Positions 36,601 through 43,714 of a stretch of 64,000 bases of DNA are shown piece after piece. The position numbers and the translations under genes were made by a program. Location of the stretch: contig NZ_RXFS01000009.1 of the NCBI RefSeq assembly GCF_003952185.1, forward strand, positions 241,428 through 305,427, read 5' to 3'. The notes below the pieces were generated by a model. The model did no database searches. It was given only the letters and a program-made list of their open reading frames with translations, and had not been told where the DNA came from. Source of the stretch: Variovorax sp. 679 (GTDB lineage: Bacteria > Pseudomonadota > Gammaproteobacteria > Burkholderiales > Burkholderiaceae_C). Within the stretch, counting starts at the first letter, position 1. The number at the start of each line of letters is the position of its first letter.

Positions 36601-37922
36601 ACAAGACCGGCGATGCGCTCATCACCAGCCCTTCTCTGCCGACCACGCAGGCCGTGTCGGGCGAGCGCGCCGACGCGGCCGTGCAGCTCGAATACACCGG
36701 CGCCGACCGCTGGAGCGCCTACGGCTTCGCGCAGAAGACGCTGCGGCGCACCGGCACGCGGCTGGAGAACGACCGGCTGGGCTTCGGCGGACGCTACCGC
36801 GTCAACGACAAGCTGGCGCTGCGCGGCGAAGTCTCCACTGGCGATGGCGGTTTCGCCGGCAAGGCGGGCGTCGACTACCAGTACGACGACCGCTCCAGCC
36901 TCTACATGACCTACGTGTCCGACACCGGCCGCACCGACGAGAACCTTATCGGCCGCGGCGGCACGCTGGTGACCGGCGTGCGCTCGCGCGTGGGCGACGG
37001 CCTCACCATGTTCACCGAACACCGCCAGGCCACCGGCACGCAGCCGGGCCTCACCCACGCCTACGGCGTGCAGTACGCGCCCGACACGCGCTGGACCTTC
37101 GGCGTGAACTTCGAGAACGGCTGGGTCGGCGCCGAGACGCTGGGCGCCACGCGCCGCCAGGCGGTGGCCTTCACCAGCGGCTATTCGAGCGAACGCCTGA
37201 AGTACAGCGGCGGCCTCGAATACCGGAAAGACCGCACCACGGCCGAAACCCGCACCAGCTGGCTCGTGAAGAACTCCTTCAGCTGGAAGGTGGACGACGA
37301 CTCGCGCTGGATCGGCAAGTTCAACTGGGCCGACAGCGACAGCACCACCGGCACGCTGGCCGCCGCCAAGTACACCGAGGCGATGCTGGGCTACGCACTG
37401 CGCCCGGCGCTGAACGACCGGCTCAACCTGCTCTTCAAGTACACCTACCTGTACGACCTCTCGTCGCCGGGCCAGGTGGTATCGGGCGGTGTCGACTCGA
37501 GCCTGGGCACCGTGTCGACCACCGGCATCGACTACCAGCAGCGCAGCCATGTGTTCGCCATCGACGCCACCTACGACATCGACCCGCGCTGGACCATTGG
37601 CGGCAAGTACGCCTGGCGCCTCGGCGAGCTGCGCGCGAGCCGCGACAGCTCTTCGCCGTGGTTCAAGAGCTCGGCCGAGCTCGCGGTCCTGCGCGTCGAC
37701 TGGAAGCTGGTGCGCAACTGGGACTGGATGCTCGAATGGCGCACGCTGCGCGCGAAGGAACTCAAGGACCGCAAGAGCGGCTGGGTCACCGCCGCGTACT
37801 ACCACGTCAACGAGAACCTGAAGGTGGGCATCGGCTACAACTTCACCGACTACTCCGACAACCTCACCGACATGAGCTACCGCAGCAAGGGCTGGTTCCT
37901 GAACGTGCTCGGCAAGTTCTGA
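33606..37922 (+). CDS. outer-membrane beta-barrel protein with N-terminal OmpA-like domain
   Basis: A 1438-residue protein coupled to the giant repeat protein by an ATGA overlap. A signal sequence (RMALAGAVTAACLSMGLAAA) is followed by an OmpA-like peptidoglycan-binding domain at about residues 115-240 (IVGHTDTQALS, LGLARAQQAARYL, ANRRVEV). A beta-rich middle follows, and from about residue 520 amphipathic strands run to a C-terminal Phe (WFLNVLGKF), the usual outer-membrane barrel signature. No TonB box or plug is obvious. It may tether the outer membrane to peptidoglycan and serve as the anchor or export pore of the giant protein; that is inferred. In-frame ATGs at 33633 and 33672 are alternative starts. 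Confidence 0.85.
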   Translation: MTRGSTTAMTRPQTPNPIERADMRRKKKTLPKRMALAGAVTAACLSMGLAAAQETAVRGRMLDRAAADPRAVDIDGTRRLPRSSERELPKATFVLGDERAMPAAATVSPVAAPAERSDATTPHFDSGADGLSPADRAQLDRIAGQVKGRDGLRFEIVGHTDTQALSAKSRERFADNHALGLARAQQAARYLTQRLGLPEAAATATSRGPDAPVATPATDPANWAANRRVEVRAYWRDAPVAAAPAAAPVDPGVCRTFTAFGTDDAPLRLSVDGQLLSADGKLPSTEGATSADRQRCVDVQLERNQLRLQYDNLSQPRRLSASAWPTTVVAGDTVRFAGYSNYLLFTSKAELRVYTANEAMQRRQVATVPLDAGLRGEWHVPDGLLNRVAEGATGKLYYRVRVYDRQGRFDETDDLSLTLVQRHKPETGTPPDPVRELLRGYGQNNIAIANIPLSAGTVTASGAAIRPGESVRALGFAVPVDESGRFVFQQLVPRRVQTGEIAVTDAQGATRAYRRDFDLPTSDWFFVGQADLTVGSNSVSGPAAIMTNDKNRYGGGGWSEGRIAGYAKGQLNDRWTLTASVDTEERPLKELFRNLDRKDPTSLFRRFDPEDSWSTFGDDSTTIEDAPTQGRFYLRVDDGRSQAMWGNFKLNFGDTELTRVSRGLYGFHGRYLGEESTSFGEARLKVDAYAAEPGTLAAREEFRGTGGSLYYLRNQDITRGAERVTLEIRDKDSGFVLKRTQLVPSTDYEIDYLQGRVLLSAPLPSLSDDGSLVRAGGFTGMPTYLVVDYEYTPLTTSLSTLAVGGRVSWWANDHVGVGVTASRQDQIGGDQRLAGVDLTLRKTENTYFKGEFARSKGPGTTQLDSMDGGFSFTGRNGSLINGLGNGLGNGPTGNANAWRLEGQADLGDFDIRGGGRVSAYAQSRDAGFSAPGQYASNATRQVGVQATVPFGEKAENGELRLKADRRDERNGYNSSVLDAQYSLTLSPEWKLGLGMRYDDKTGDALITSPSLPTTQAVSGERADAAVQLEYTGADRWSAYGFAQKTLRRTGTRLENDRLGFGGRYRVNDKLALRGEVSTGDGGFAGKAGVDYQYDDRSSLYMTYVSDTGRTDENLIGRGGTLVTGVRSRVGDGLTMFTEHRQATGTQPGLTHAYGVQYAPDTRWTFGVNFENGWVGAETLGATRRQAVAFTSGYSSERLKYSGGLEYRKDRTTAETRTSWLVKNSFSWKVDDDSRWIGKFNWADSDSTTGTLAAAKYTEAMLGYALRPALNDRLNLLFKYTYLYDLSSPGQVVSGGVDSSLGTVSTTGIDYQQRSHVFAIDATYDIDPRWTIGGKYAWRLGELRASRDSSSPWFKSSAELAVLRVDWKLVRNWDWMLEWRTLRAKELKDRKSGWVTAAYYHVNENLKVGIGYNFTDYSDNLTDMSYRSKGWFLNVLGKF

Positions 37923-37934
37923 CGGGAGCGGACC

Positions 37935-38237
37935 GTGCGTGAACCCAAGGACATGCCCATCACCGTTCCGCTGGTCGACATCGCCCAGACGCTCGCCCGC
38001 GCGGGTTGCCTCGACGGCCACGAAGACCGCTACAGGCTCTACGAGGAGTGGGCGCGCGACTTCCAGGCCGACTTCGAGGCCCGCGCCGCCGCCGGCCGCA
38101 AACCGGGGCGCACCTACCTGCGCGACGTGACCGCATTCGCGCTGCGGCGGGCCGCTGCGTACGGTTTGGAGGTACGCTGCGAGGACTACGGCCCCCGGCT
38201 GTGCAGCGAAGTCCGGCTCATCGCCGGCGCGCGCTGA
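37935..38237 (+). CDS. small hypothetical protein (GTG start)
   Basis: A 100-residue, charged, mostly helical protein of no recognised family, with no signal peptide or membrane helix. The GTG start at 37935 has GGGAG at suitable spacing; an ATG at 37953 is the alternative. It follows the barrel gene by 12 bases and is probably the third gene of that operon. Codon use matches its neighbours. Confidence 0.6.
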   Translation: MREPKDMPITVPLVDIAQTLARAGCLDGHEDRYRLYEEWARDFQADFEARAAAGRKPGRTYLRDVTAFALRRAAAYGLEVRCEDYGPRLCSEVRLIAGAR

Positions 38238-38242
38238 AGGGG

Positions 38243-38512
38243 ATGTGGTCCGCCTTTCGGATGCAGGATGAAATGAAGAAGACCGATGTTCTGGTGACAG
38301 TGATGGGGATGGCCCGCTCGGGCCTGGGCTTCACGCCCACCGATGCGCTGGCCTGCATCTCCGACCTGATCGAGCAGGAAGATCCGCAGAACCCGTTCCA
38401 CGACGCCAACGTGGAAAGGCTGCTGCGGCTGGGCGCGTGCATATGGAGCATGAAGCACGGCATGCTGGCGCAGCCCTCCTCCGAAAACTTCCTGCGGGCC
38501 GGGCTGAAGTAG
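38243..38512 (+). CDS. small hypothetical protein
   Basis: An 89-residue protein (MWSAFRMQDEMKKTDVLVTV...) of unknown function, probably helical and cytoplasmic, with a DLIEQEDPQNPFHDANVERL segment. It begins 5 bases after the previous stop. Starts at 38261 and 38273 are possible; the last has AGGA 4 bases upstream. It ends the plus-strand run before a converging regulator gene. Confidence 0.55.
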   Translation: MWSAFRMQDEMKKTDVLVTVMGMARSGLGFTPTDALACISDLIEQEDPQNPFHDANVERLLRLGACIWSMKHGMLAQPSSENFLRAGLK

Positions 38513-38526
38513 CCAGGCTGCAGGCA

Positions 38527-38542
38527 GGCCGCCGAGGCGGCC
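38527..38542. terminator. bidirectional hairpin between converging genes
   Basis: A perfect 7-bp stem (GGCCGCC / GGCGGCC) with a 2-base loop lies between the stop at 38512 (plus) and the stop at 38557 (minus). It has no T-run, so it is at best a partial or Rho-assisted terminator. Confidence 0.45.
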
Positions 38543-38556
38543 CGCCCCGGAATGCG

Positions 38557-39180
38557 CTACCCGGCAGCCCCGCCCGCCGGCGCATAGCCGCCGAGAAACA
38601 CCTGCAGCGCGCGCCGCGTCGCCTCGCGCAATTCCTTGCGCGTCAACGGCCCCTGGATGCCGAGCAGGCTGGGGGTGACGGTCTCGGAGTGCAGCAACGC
38701 CATCAGGTGCTGGGCCGCCACCTGCGGGTCGGCCGCGCGCAGCCGGCCCTTGTTCATCTGCTGCTCCAGGAAGCCCGCGAGTTCGGCGACGCCCTTCTTG
38801 GGGCCACCTTCGTAGAAGAGCCGTCCGATGTCGGTACGGCCCGATTCGGCGATCACCGCCCTGTGCGCCTGGATGACTTCCTGCGAGCACACCGCCACGA
38901 GCACCTTCTCGCCGAAGCGCTGCAGGACGAGCTCGAGGTCGTCGTCGCCTTCCTGCGCCAGCGCCGCGAAGATCGGTTCGAAGTGGTGCTTCGCCGCGTC
39001 GTGGATCACCGCGACGAACAGTTCCTCCTTGGAGCTGAAGTAGCCATAGATCGTTGCCCTCGAGCCGCCCACGCGCGCGGCGATTTCCACCATCGAGGCT
39101 CCCTCGAACCCCAGTTCCCTGAAGACTTCCGATGCCACCTGGACGATGGCATCGCGCTTCGCTTCGGTCTTCACCCGCAT
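38557..39180 (-). CDS. TetR-family regulator divergent to the RND efflux operon
   Basis: A 207-residue TetR-type protein. The N-terminal helix-turn-helix is clear (AIVQVASEVFRELGFEGASM, IAARVGGSRATIYGYFSSKE), and the C-terminal part resembles the AefR-like ligand domain. The ATG at 39180 is chosen because AAGGAGG lies 8 bases upstream on the minus strand; a longer version from 39207 would pass through this ribosome site. Divergence from a tripartite pump and overlap of the two promoters make it the likely repressor of both. Confidence 0.92.
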   Translation of the reverse strand: MRVKTEAKRDAIVQVASEVFRELGFEGASMVEIAARVGGSRATIYGYFSSKEELFVAVIHDAAKHHFEPIFAALAQEGDDDLELVLQRFGEKVLVAVCSQEVIQAHRAVIAESGRTDIGRLFYEGGPKKGVAELAGFLEQQMNKGRLRAADPQVAAQHLMALLHSETVTPSLLGIQGPLTRKELREATRRALQVFLGGYAPAGGAAG

Positions 39181-39215
39181 ACCGTGTGCCTCCTTATTTC
39201 TATACACGCCTGACT

Positions 39216-39243
39216 ATTTTAATTGACAGCCTCCTGAAGTCAA
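39216..39243 (-). promoter_or_regulatory. promoter of the divergent TetR gene
   Basis: Read on the minus strand, TTGACT (39243-39238) is followed after 16 bases by TAAAAT (39221-39216). Both differ from consensus by one base. The transcript would start about 30 bases before the TetR ATG. The element faces and overlaps the efflux promoter. Confidence 0.6.
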
Positions 39244-39251
39244 AATACATT
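39223..39251 (+). promoter_or_regulatory. promoter of the RND efflux operon
   Basis: TTGACA (39223-39228), a perfect -35 element, is followed after exactly 17 bases by TACATT (39246-39251). The start point would be near 39258, inside an imperfect palindrome ACAGCACTGT (39257-39266) that could be an operator. Confidence 0.6.
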
Positions 39252-39323
39252 TCAGTACAGCACTGTCTATTTAAACGCCGACTGTACCCATCAGCGTCCG
39301 GTCGTTTTCCCTGGAGAACCGCA

Positions 39324-40535
39324 ATGCGCCCCCCTCTCACCTACGGCCTGACCTTCGCAGCGGCCATCGCATCCACCCTCATGCTCGTCGCGTGCGGCAA
39401 GCCGCCGGGCGGACCGCCGCCGGCCCCCGGCACGCCCGAGGTCGGCGTCGTCACGCTGCAGCCGCAGCGCGTGGCCATCACGACCGAGCTGCCCGGGCGC
39501 ACCGTGCCCTTCCTCATCGCCGACGTGCGCCCGCAGGTCGGCGGCATCGTGAAATCGCGCAAGTTCCGCGAGGGCAGCGACGTGAAGGCCGGCGAGGCGC
39601 TCTACCAGATCGATCCCGCCACCTACCAGGCGACCTACGACAGCAACGTCGCCGCGCTGGCGAAGGCGCAGGCCAGCCTCGGCACCACGCGGCTCAAGGC
39701 CGAGCGCTACAAGGAACTGGTCGCCATCAAGGCCGTGAGCCAGCAGGACTACGACGACGCGGCCGCTTCGCTGCAGCAGGGCGAGGCCGACGTTGCCGCG
39801 GCCAAGGCCAATGTGGAAACGAGCCGCATCAACCTCGCCTACGCGCGCATCGACGCGCCGATCTCGGGGCGCATCGGCAAGTCGTCGGTGACGCCCGGTG
39901 CGCTGGTCACGGCCAGCCAGTCGACCGCGCTGGCAACCATCCAGCAGCTCGACCCGATCTACGTCGACGTGACGCAACCCAGCGCCGCGATGCTCCAGCT
40001 CAAGCAGGCCATGGCGCGCGGCGACCTGCAGAAGAGCGGTGCCAATGCCGCGAAGGTGCGGCTGCTGCTGGAAGACGGCAGCGCCTATCCGCTCGAAGGA
40101 AAGCTGGAGTTCTCGGACGTGACCGTGGACCAGAACACCGGCGCCATCACGCTGCGCGCCGTGTTCCCCAACCCGAATGCGGACCTGCTGCCCGGCATGT
40201 ACGTGCGCGCGGTGCTGCAGGAAGGCGTGAAGGAGCAGGCGCTGCTGGTCCCGCAGCAGGCCGTGTCGCGCGACAGCACCGGAAAGCCGACGGCCTTCGT
40301 GGTCGACGCCCAGCACAAGCTGCAGCGGCGCACGCTCGAGACCGAACGCGCCATCGGCGACCAGTGGCTGGTGCGCGGCGGCCTGCAGGCCGGCGACCAG
40401 CTCGTGGTGGACGGACAGCAGCGCGCGGCGCCGGGCATCGAGGTGAAGACGGTGCAGTGGAACCCCAAGCCGAAGGCCGGCAGCACCGAAACGGCCAAGG
40501 CCGCCCCGGCCGCGCCCGCCAGCACGGCGAACTGA
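39324..40535 (+). CDS. RND efflux periplasmic adaptor (membrane fusion protein, AcrA/MexA type)
   Basis: A 403-residue lipoprotein adaptor: signal sequence with lipobox LVAC (lipidated Cys at about residue 29), split lipoyl domain (PQVGGIVKSRKFREGSDVKA and RIDAPISGRIGKSSVTPGAL), an alpha-helical hairpin between (QASLGTTRLKAERYKELVAI), then beta-barrel and membrane-proximal domains. It bridges the inner-membrane pump and the outer-membrane channel. GGAG lies upstream of the ATG. It is the first gene of a three-component pump operon plus regulator. Confidence 0.93.
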   Translation: MRPPLTYGLTFAAAIASTLMLVACGKPPGGPPPAPGTPEVGVVTLQPQRVAITTELPGRTVPFLIADVRPQVGGIVKSRKFREGSDVKAGEALYQIDPATYQATYDSNVAALAKAQASLGTTRLKAERYKELVAIKAVSQQDYDDAAASLQQGEADVAAAKANVETSRINLAYARIDAPISGRIGKSSVTPGALVTASQSTALATIQQLDPIYVDVTQPSAAMLQLKQAMARGDLQKSGANAAKVRLLLEDGSAYPLEGKLEFSDVTVDQNTGAITLRAVFPNPNADLLPGMYVRAVLQEGVKEQALLVPQQAVSRDSTGKPTAFVVDAQHKLQRRTLETERAIGDQWLVRGGLQAGDQLVVDGQQRAAPGIEVKTVQWNPKPKAGSTETAKAAPAAPASTAN

Positions 40536-40554
40536 TCGATCACGAGAGACCGTC

Positions 40555-43500
40555 ATGGCACGCTTCTTCATCGACCGCCCCATCTTCGCGTGGGTGCTCG
40601 CCATCATCGTGATGCTGGGCGGCGCAATGTCCATCGCCACGCTGCCGATCGCGCAGTACCCGAGCATCGCGCCGCCCGCCGTCGCGATCACCGCCAACTA
40701 CCCCGGCGCGTCCGCCAAGACGCTGGAGGACACCGTCACCCAGGTCATCGAGCAGAAGATGAAGGGGCTGGACCGCCTGAGCTACATGGCATCGACCAGC
40801 GAATCGTCGGGCTCGGTCACCATCACGCTCACCTTCGACAACGGCACCGATCCGGACACCGCGCAGGTGCAGGTGCAGAACAAGCTCTCGCTGGCCACGC
40901 CGCTGCTGCCGCAGGAAGTGCAGCAGCAGGGCGTGACCGTCACGAAGTCGGCCACCAACTTCCTCAATGTGCTGGCCTTCACCTCGGAAGACGGCAGCAT
41001 GAACGGCTCCGACCTGTCGGACTACGTGGCAGCGAACGTGCAGGAAGCCATCAGCCGCGTCGAAGGCGTGGGCGACACCACCCTCTTCGGTTCGCAGTAC
41101 GCGATGCGCGTGTGGCTCGACCCGAACAAGCTCGCCAACTTCAGCCTCACGCCGCTGGACGTGAAGAACGCGATCACTGCGCAGAACGCGCAGGTGTCGG
41201 CCGGCCAGCTCGGCGGCATGCCGGCAGCCGGCAACCAGCAGATCAACGCGACCATCACCTCGCAGACGCGCCTGAAGACCGCGCAGGAGTTCGAGGACAT
41301 CCTGCTGCGCACGCAGACCAACGGCGCCCAGGTGCGCCTGCGCGACGTTGCCCGCATCGAACTCGGCAGCGAGTCGTACAACACGGTCGGCCGCTACAAC
41401 GGCAAGCCGGCCGCCGGCCTGGCCATCAAGCTGGCCGCGGGCGCGAATGCGCTCGACACCGTCAAGGCCGTCGACGCGCGGGTGGCGGAGCTCGAGAAGT
41501 TCTTCCCGCAGGGCATGAAGGTACAGAAGCCCTACGACACGACGCCCTTCGTGCGGATCTCCATCGAGGAAGTGGTGCGCACGCTCATCGAGGCCGTGGT
41601 GCTGGTGTTCCTGGTGATGTATCTCTTCCTGCAGAACTTCCGCGCCACGCTGATCCCCACCATCGCGGTGCCGGTGGTGCTGCTGGGCACCTTCGGCGTG
41701 CTCGCGGCCTTCGGCTTCACCATCAACACGCTGACGATGTTCGCGATGGTGCTCGCCATCGGCCTGCTGGTGGACGACGCGATCGTGGTGGTCGAGAACG
41801 TCGAGCGCGTGATGACCGAGGAAGGCCTTTCGCCCAGGGAGGCCACGCGCAAGTCGATGGGGCAGATCACCGGCGCGCTGGTGGGCGTGGCCCTGGTGCT
41901 GGCTGCCGTGTTCGTGCCGATGGCTTTCTTCGGCGGCTCCACGGGCGTGATCTACCGGCAGTTCTCGATCACCATCGTCTCGGCGATGACGCTGTCGGTG
42001 CTGGTGGCGCTGGTGCTCACGCCGGCCCTGTGCGCAACGCTGCTCAAGCCGGTGCCCAAGGGCCACGCGATGGCGAGCACCGGCTTCTTCGGCTGGTTCA
42101 ACCGCAGCTTCGACCGCGGCAACCGTCGCTACCAGGGCATCGTGCGGCACATGGTCGGCAAGGGCTGGCGCTATATGGTGCTGTACTCGGTGCTGCTGGC
42201 GGTGGTGGTGTTCGGCTTCATGAAGCTGCCGGTGGGCTTCCTGCCCGACGAGGACCAGGGCACGATGTTCGCGCTGGTGCAGCTGCCGCCGGGCGCGACG
42301 AACGCGCGCACCGAGGAAGTCGTTCGCCAGGTGGAGCATCACTTCCTGGTCGACCAGAAGGACGCCGTCTCGGGCCTCTTCACCGTGGCCGGCTTCAGCT
42401 TCGCGGGCAGCGGGCAGAACACGGGCTTCGCCTTCATCAAGCTCAAGCCCTGGGACGAACGCAAGGGCGAGGCGCTGAGCGTGACGGGCGTGGCGGCGAA
42501 GGCCGGCGCCTTCTTCAACACGATCCGCGACGCGAAGGTGTTCGCCTTCGCGCCGCCGGCCGTCGCCGAACTCGGCAACGCCACCGGCTTCGACCTGATG
42601 CTGCAGGACCGCGCCAACCTCGGCCACGAGGCGCTGATGCAGGCGCGCAACCAGTTGCTCGGCACGCTGTCGAAGGACAAGCGCCTGGTGGCCGTGCGCC
42701 CCAACGGCCTGGAGGACACGCCCGAGTTCAGGCTGGAGATCGATCCGCACAAGGCGCAGGCCCAGGGCCTCTCGATGTCGGACATCAACGACACCTTCTC
42801 GGCCGCCTGGGGCAGCAGCTACGTCAACGACTTCATCGACAAGGGACGCGTGAAGAAGGTGATGCTGCAGTCCGATGCGCAGTACCGCATGCTGCCCGAG
42901 GACATCGACCGCTGGTACGTGCGCAACAGCGCCGGGACGATGGTGCCCTTCACCTCCTTCTCCAAGGCCGGCTGGAGTTCGGGCTCGCCCCGCCTGGAGC
43001 GCTACAACGGGGTTCCCTCCGTCGAGATCCTGGGCATGGCGATGCCGGGAGCCGCATCGAGCGGCGACGCGCTCGCCATCGTCGAGGCGGCGGTCGCGCA
43101 ATTGCCGCCGGGCATCGGCTACGAATGGACCGGCCTGTCGCGCCAGGAGAAGGCGTCCAGCGGGCAAACCGGCCTGCTGTACGCACTGTCGATCCTGATC
43201 GTGTTCCTGTGCCTCGCAGCGCTCTACGAGAGCTGGGCCATCCCGTTCTCGGTGATCCTGGTGGTGCCGCTCGGCGTGCTCGGCGCGCTGGTCGGCGCGA
43301 TCCTGACGTGGAAGATGAACGACGTGTACTTCCAGGTGGGCCTGCTCACCACCATCGGGCTCGCGTCGAAGAACGCCATCCTGATCGTCGAGTTCGCGAA
43401 GGACCTGCACGCGCAGGGCAAGGGACTCGTCGAATCGGCACTGGAAGCGGCGCGCCTTCGCCTGCGCCCCATTCTCATGACGTCGCTGGCCTTCATCCTC

Positions 43501-43704
43501 GGCGTGCTGCCGCTGGTGCTGGGCAGCGGCGCGGGAGCCGGCGCGCAGCACGCGCTGGGCACGGCGGTGATCGGCGGCATGCTGTCGGGCACCGTGCTCG
43601 CGATCTTCTTCGTGCCGCTTTTCTTCGTGCTGGTGCGCGGCCTCTTCAAGGGCGGCCCCTCCGCCCCCGCCGCGCATGCGCAACCGGCTGCGGCCGCATC
43701 CTGA
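40555..43704 (+). CDS. RND multidrug efflux permease (HAE1, AcrB/MexB type)
   Basis: A 1049-residue inner-membrane pump of standard length. It opens MARFFIDRPIFAWVLAIIVM, has the PIAQYPSIAPPAV segment, the proton-relay Asp pair in GLLVDDAIVVVENVERVM and two large periplasmic loops. The family exports hydrophobic drugs, dyes, detergents or solvents by proton motive force. The specific substrate cannot be told. It follows the adaptor by 19 bases and precedes the outer-membrane factor by 10. Confidence 0.96.
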   Translation: MARFFIDRPIFAWVLAIIVMLGGAMSIATLPIAQYPSIAPPAVAITANYPGASAKTLEDTVTQVIEQKMKGLDRLSYMASTSESSGSVTITLTFDNGTDPDTAQVQVQNKLSLATPLLPQEVQQQGVTVTKSATNFLNVLAFTSEDGSMNGSDLSDYVAANVQEAISRVEGVGDTTLFGSQYAMRVWLDPNKLANFSLTPLDVKNAITAQNAQVSAGQLGGMPAAGNQQINATITSQTRLKTAQEFEDILLRTQTNGAQVRLRDVARIELGSESYNTVGRYNGKPAAGLAIKLAAGANALDTVKAVDARVAELEKFFPQGMKVQKPYDTTPFVRISIEEVVRTLIEAVVLVFLVMYLFLQNFRATLIPTIAVPVVLLGTFGVLAAFGFTINTLTMFAMVLAIGLLVDDAIVVVENVERVMTEEGLSPREATRKSMGQITGALVGVALVLAAVFVPMAFFGGSTGVIYRQFSITIVSAMTLSVLVALVLTPALCATLLKPVPKGHAMASTGFFGWFNRSFDRGNRRYQGIVRHMVGKGWRYMVLYSVLLAVVVFGFMKLPVGFLPDEDQGTMFALVQLPPGATNARTEEVVRQVEHHFLVDQKDAVSGLFTVAGFSFAGSGQNTGFAFIKLKPWDERKGEALSVTGVAAKAGAFFNTIRDAKVFAFAPPAVAELGNATGFDLMLQDRANLGHEALMQARNQLLGTLSKDKRLVAVRPNGLEDTPEFRLEIDPHKAQAQGLSMSDINDTFSAAWGSSYVNDFIDKGRVKKVMLQSDAQYRMLPEDIDRWYVRNSAGTMVPFTSFSKAGWSSGSPRLERYNGVPSVEILGMAMPGAASSGDALAIVEAAVAQLPPGIGYEWTGLSRQEKASSGQTGLLYALSILIVFLCLAALYESWAIPFSVILVVPLGVLGALVGAILTWKMNDVYFQVGLLTTIGLASKNAILIVEFAKDLHAQGKGLVESALEAARLRLRPILMTSLAFILGVLPLVLGSGAGAGAQHALGTAVIGGMLSGTVLAIFFVPLFFVLVRGLFKGGPSAPAAHAQPAAAAS

Positions 43705-43714
43705 GGTGTCTGTC

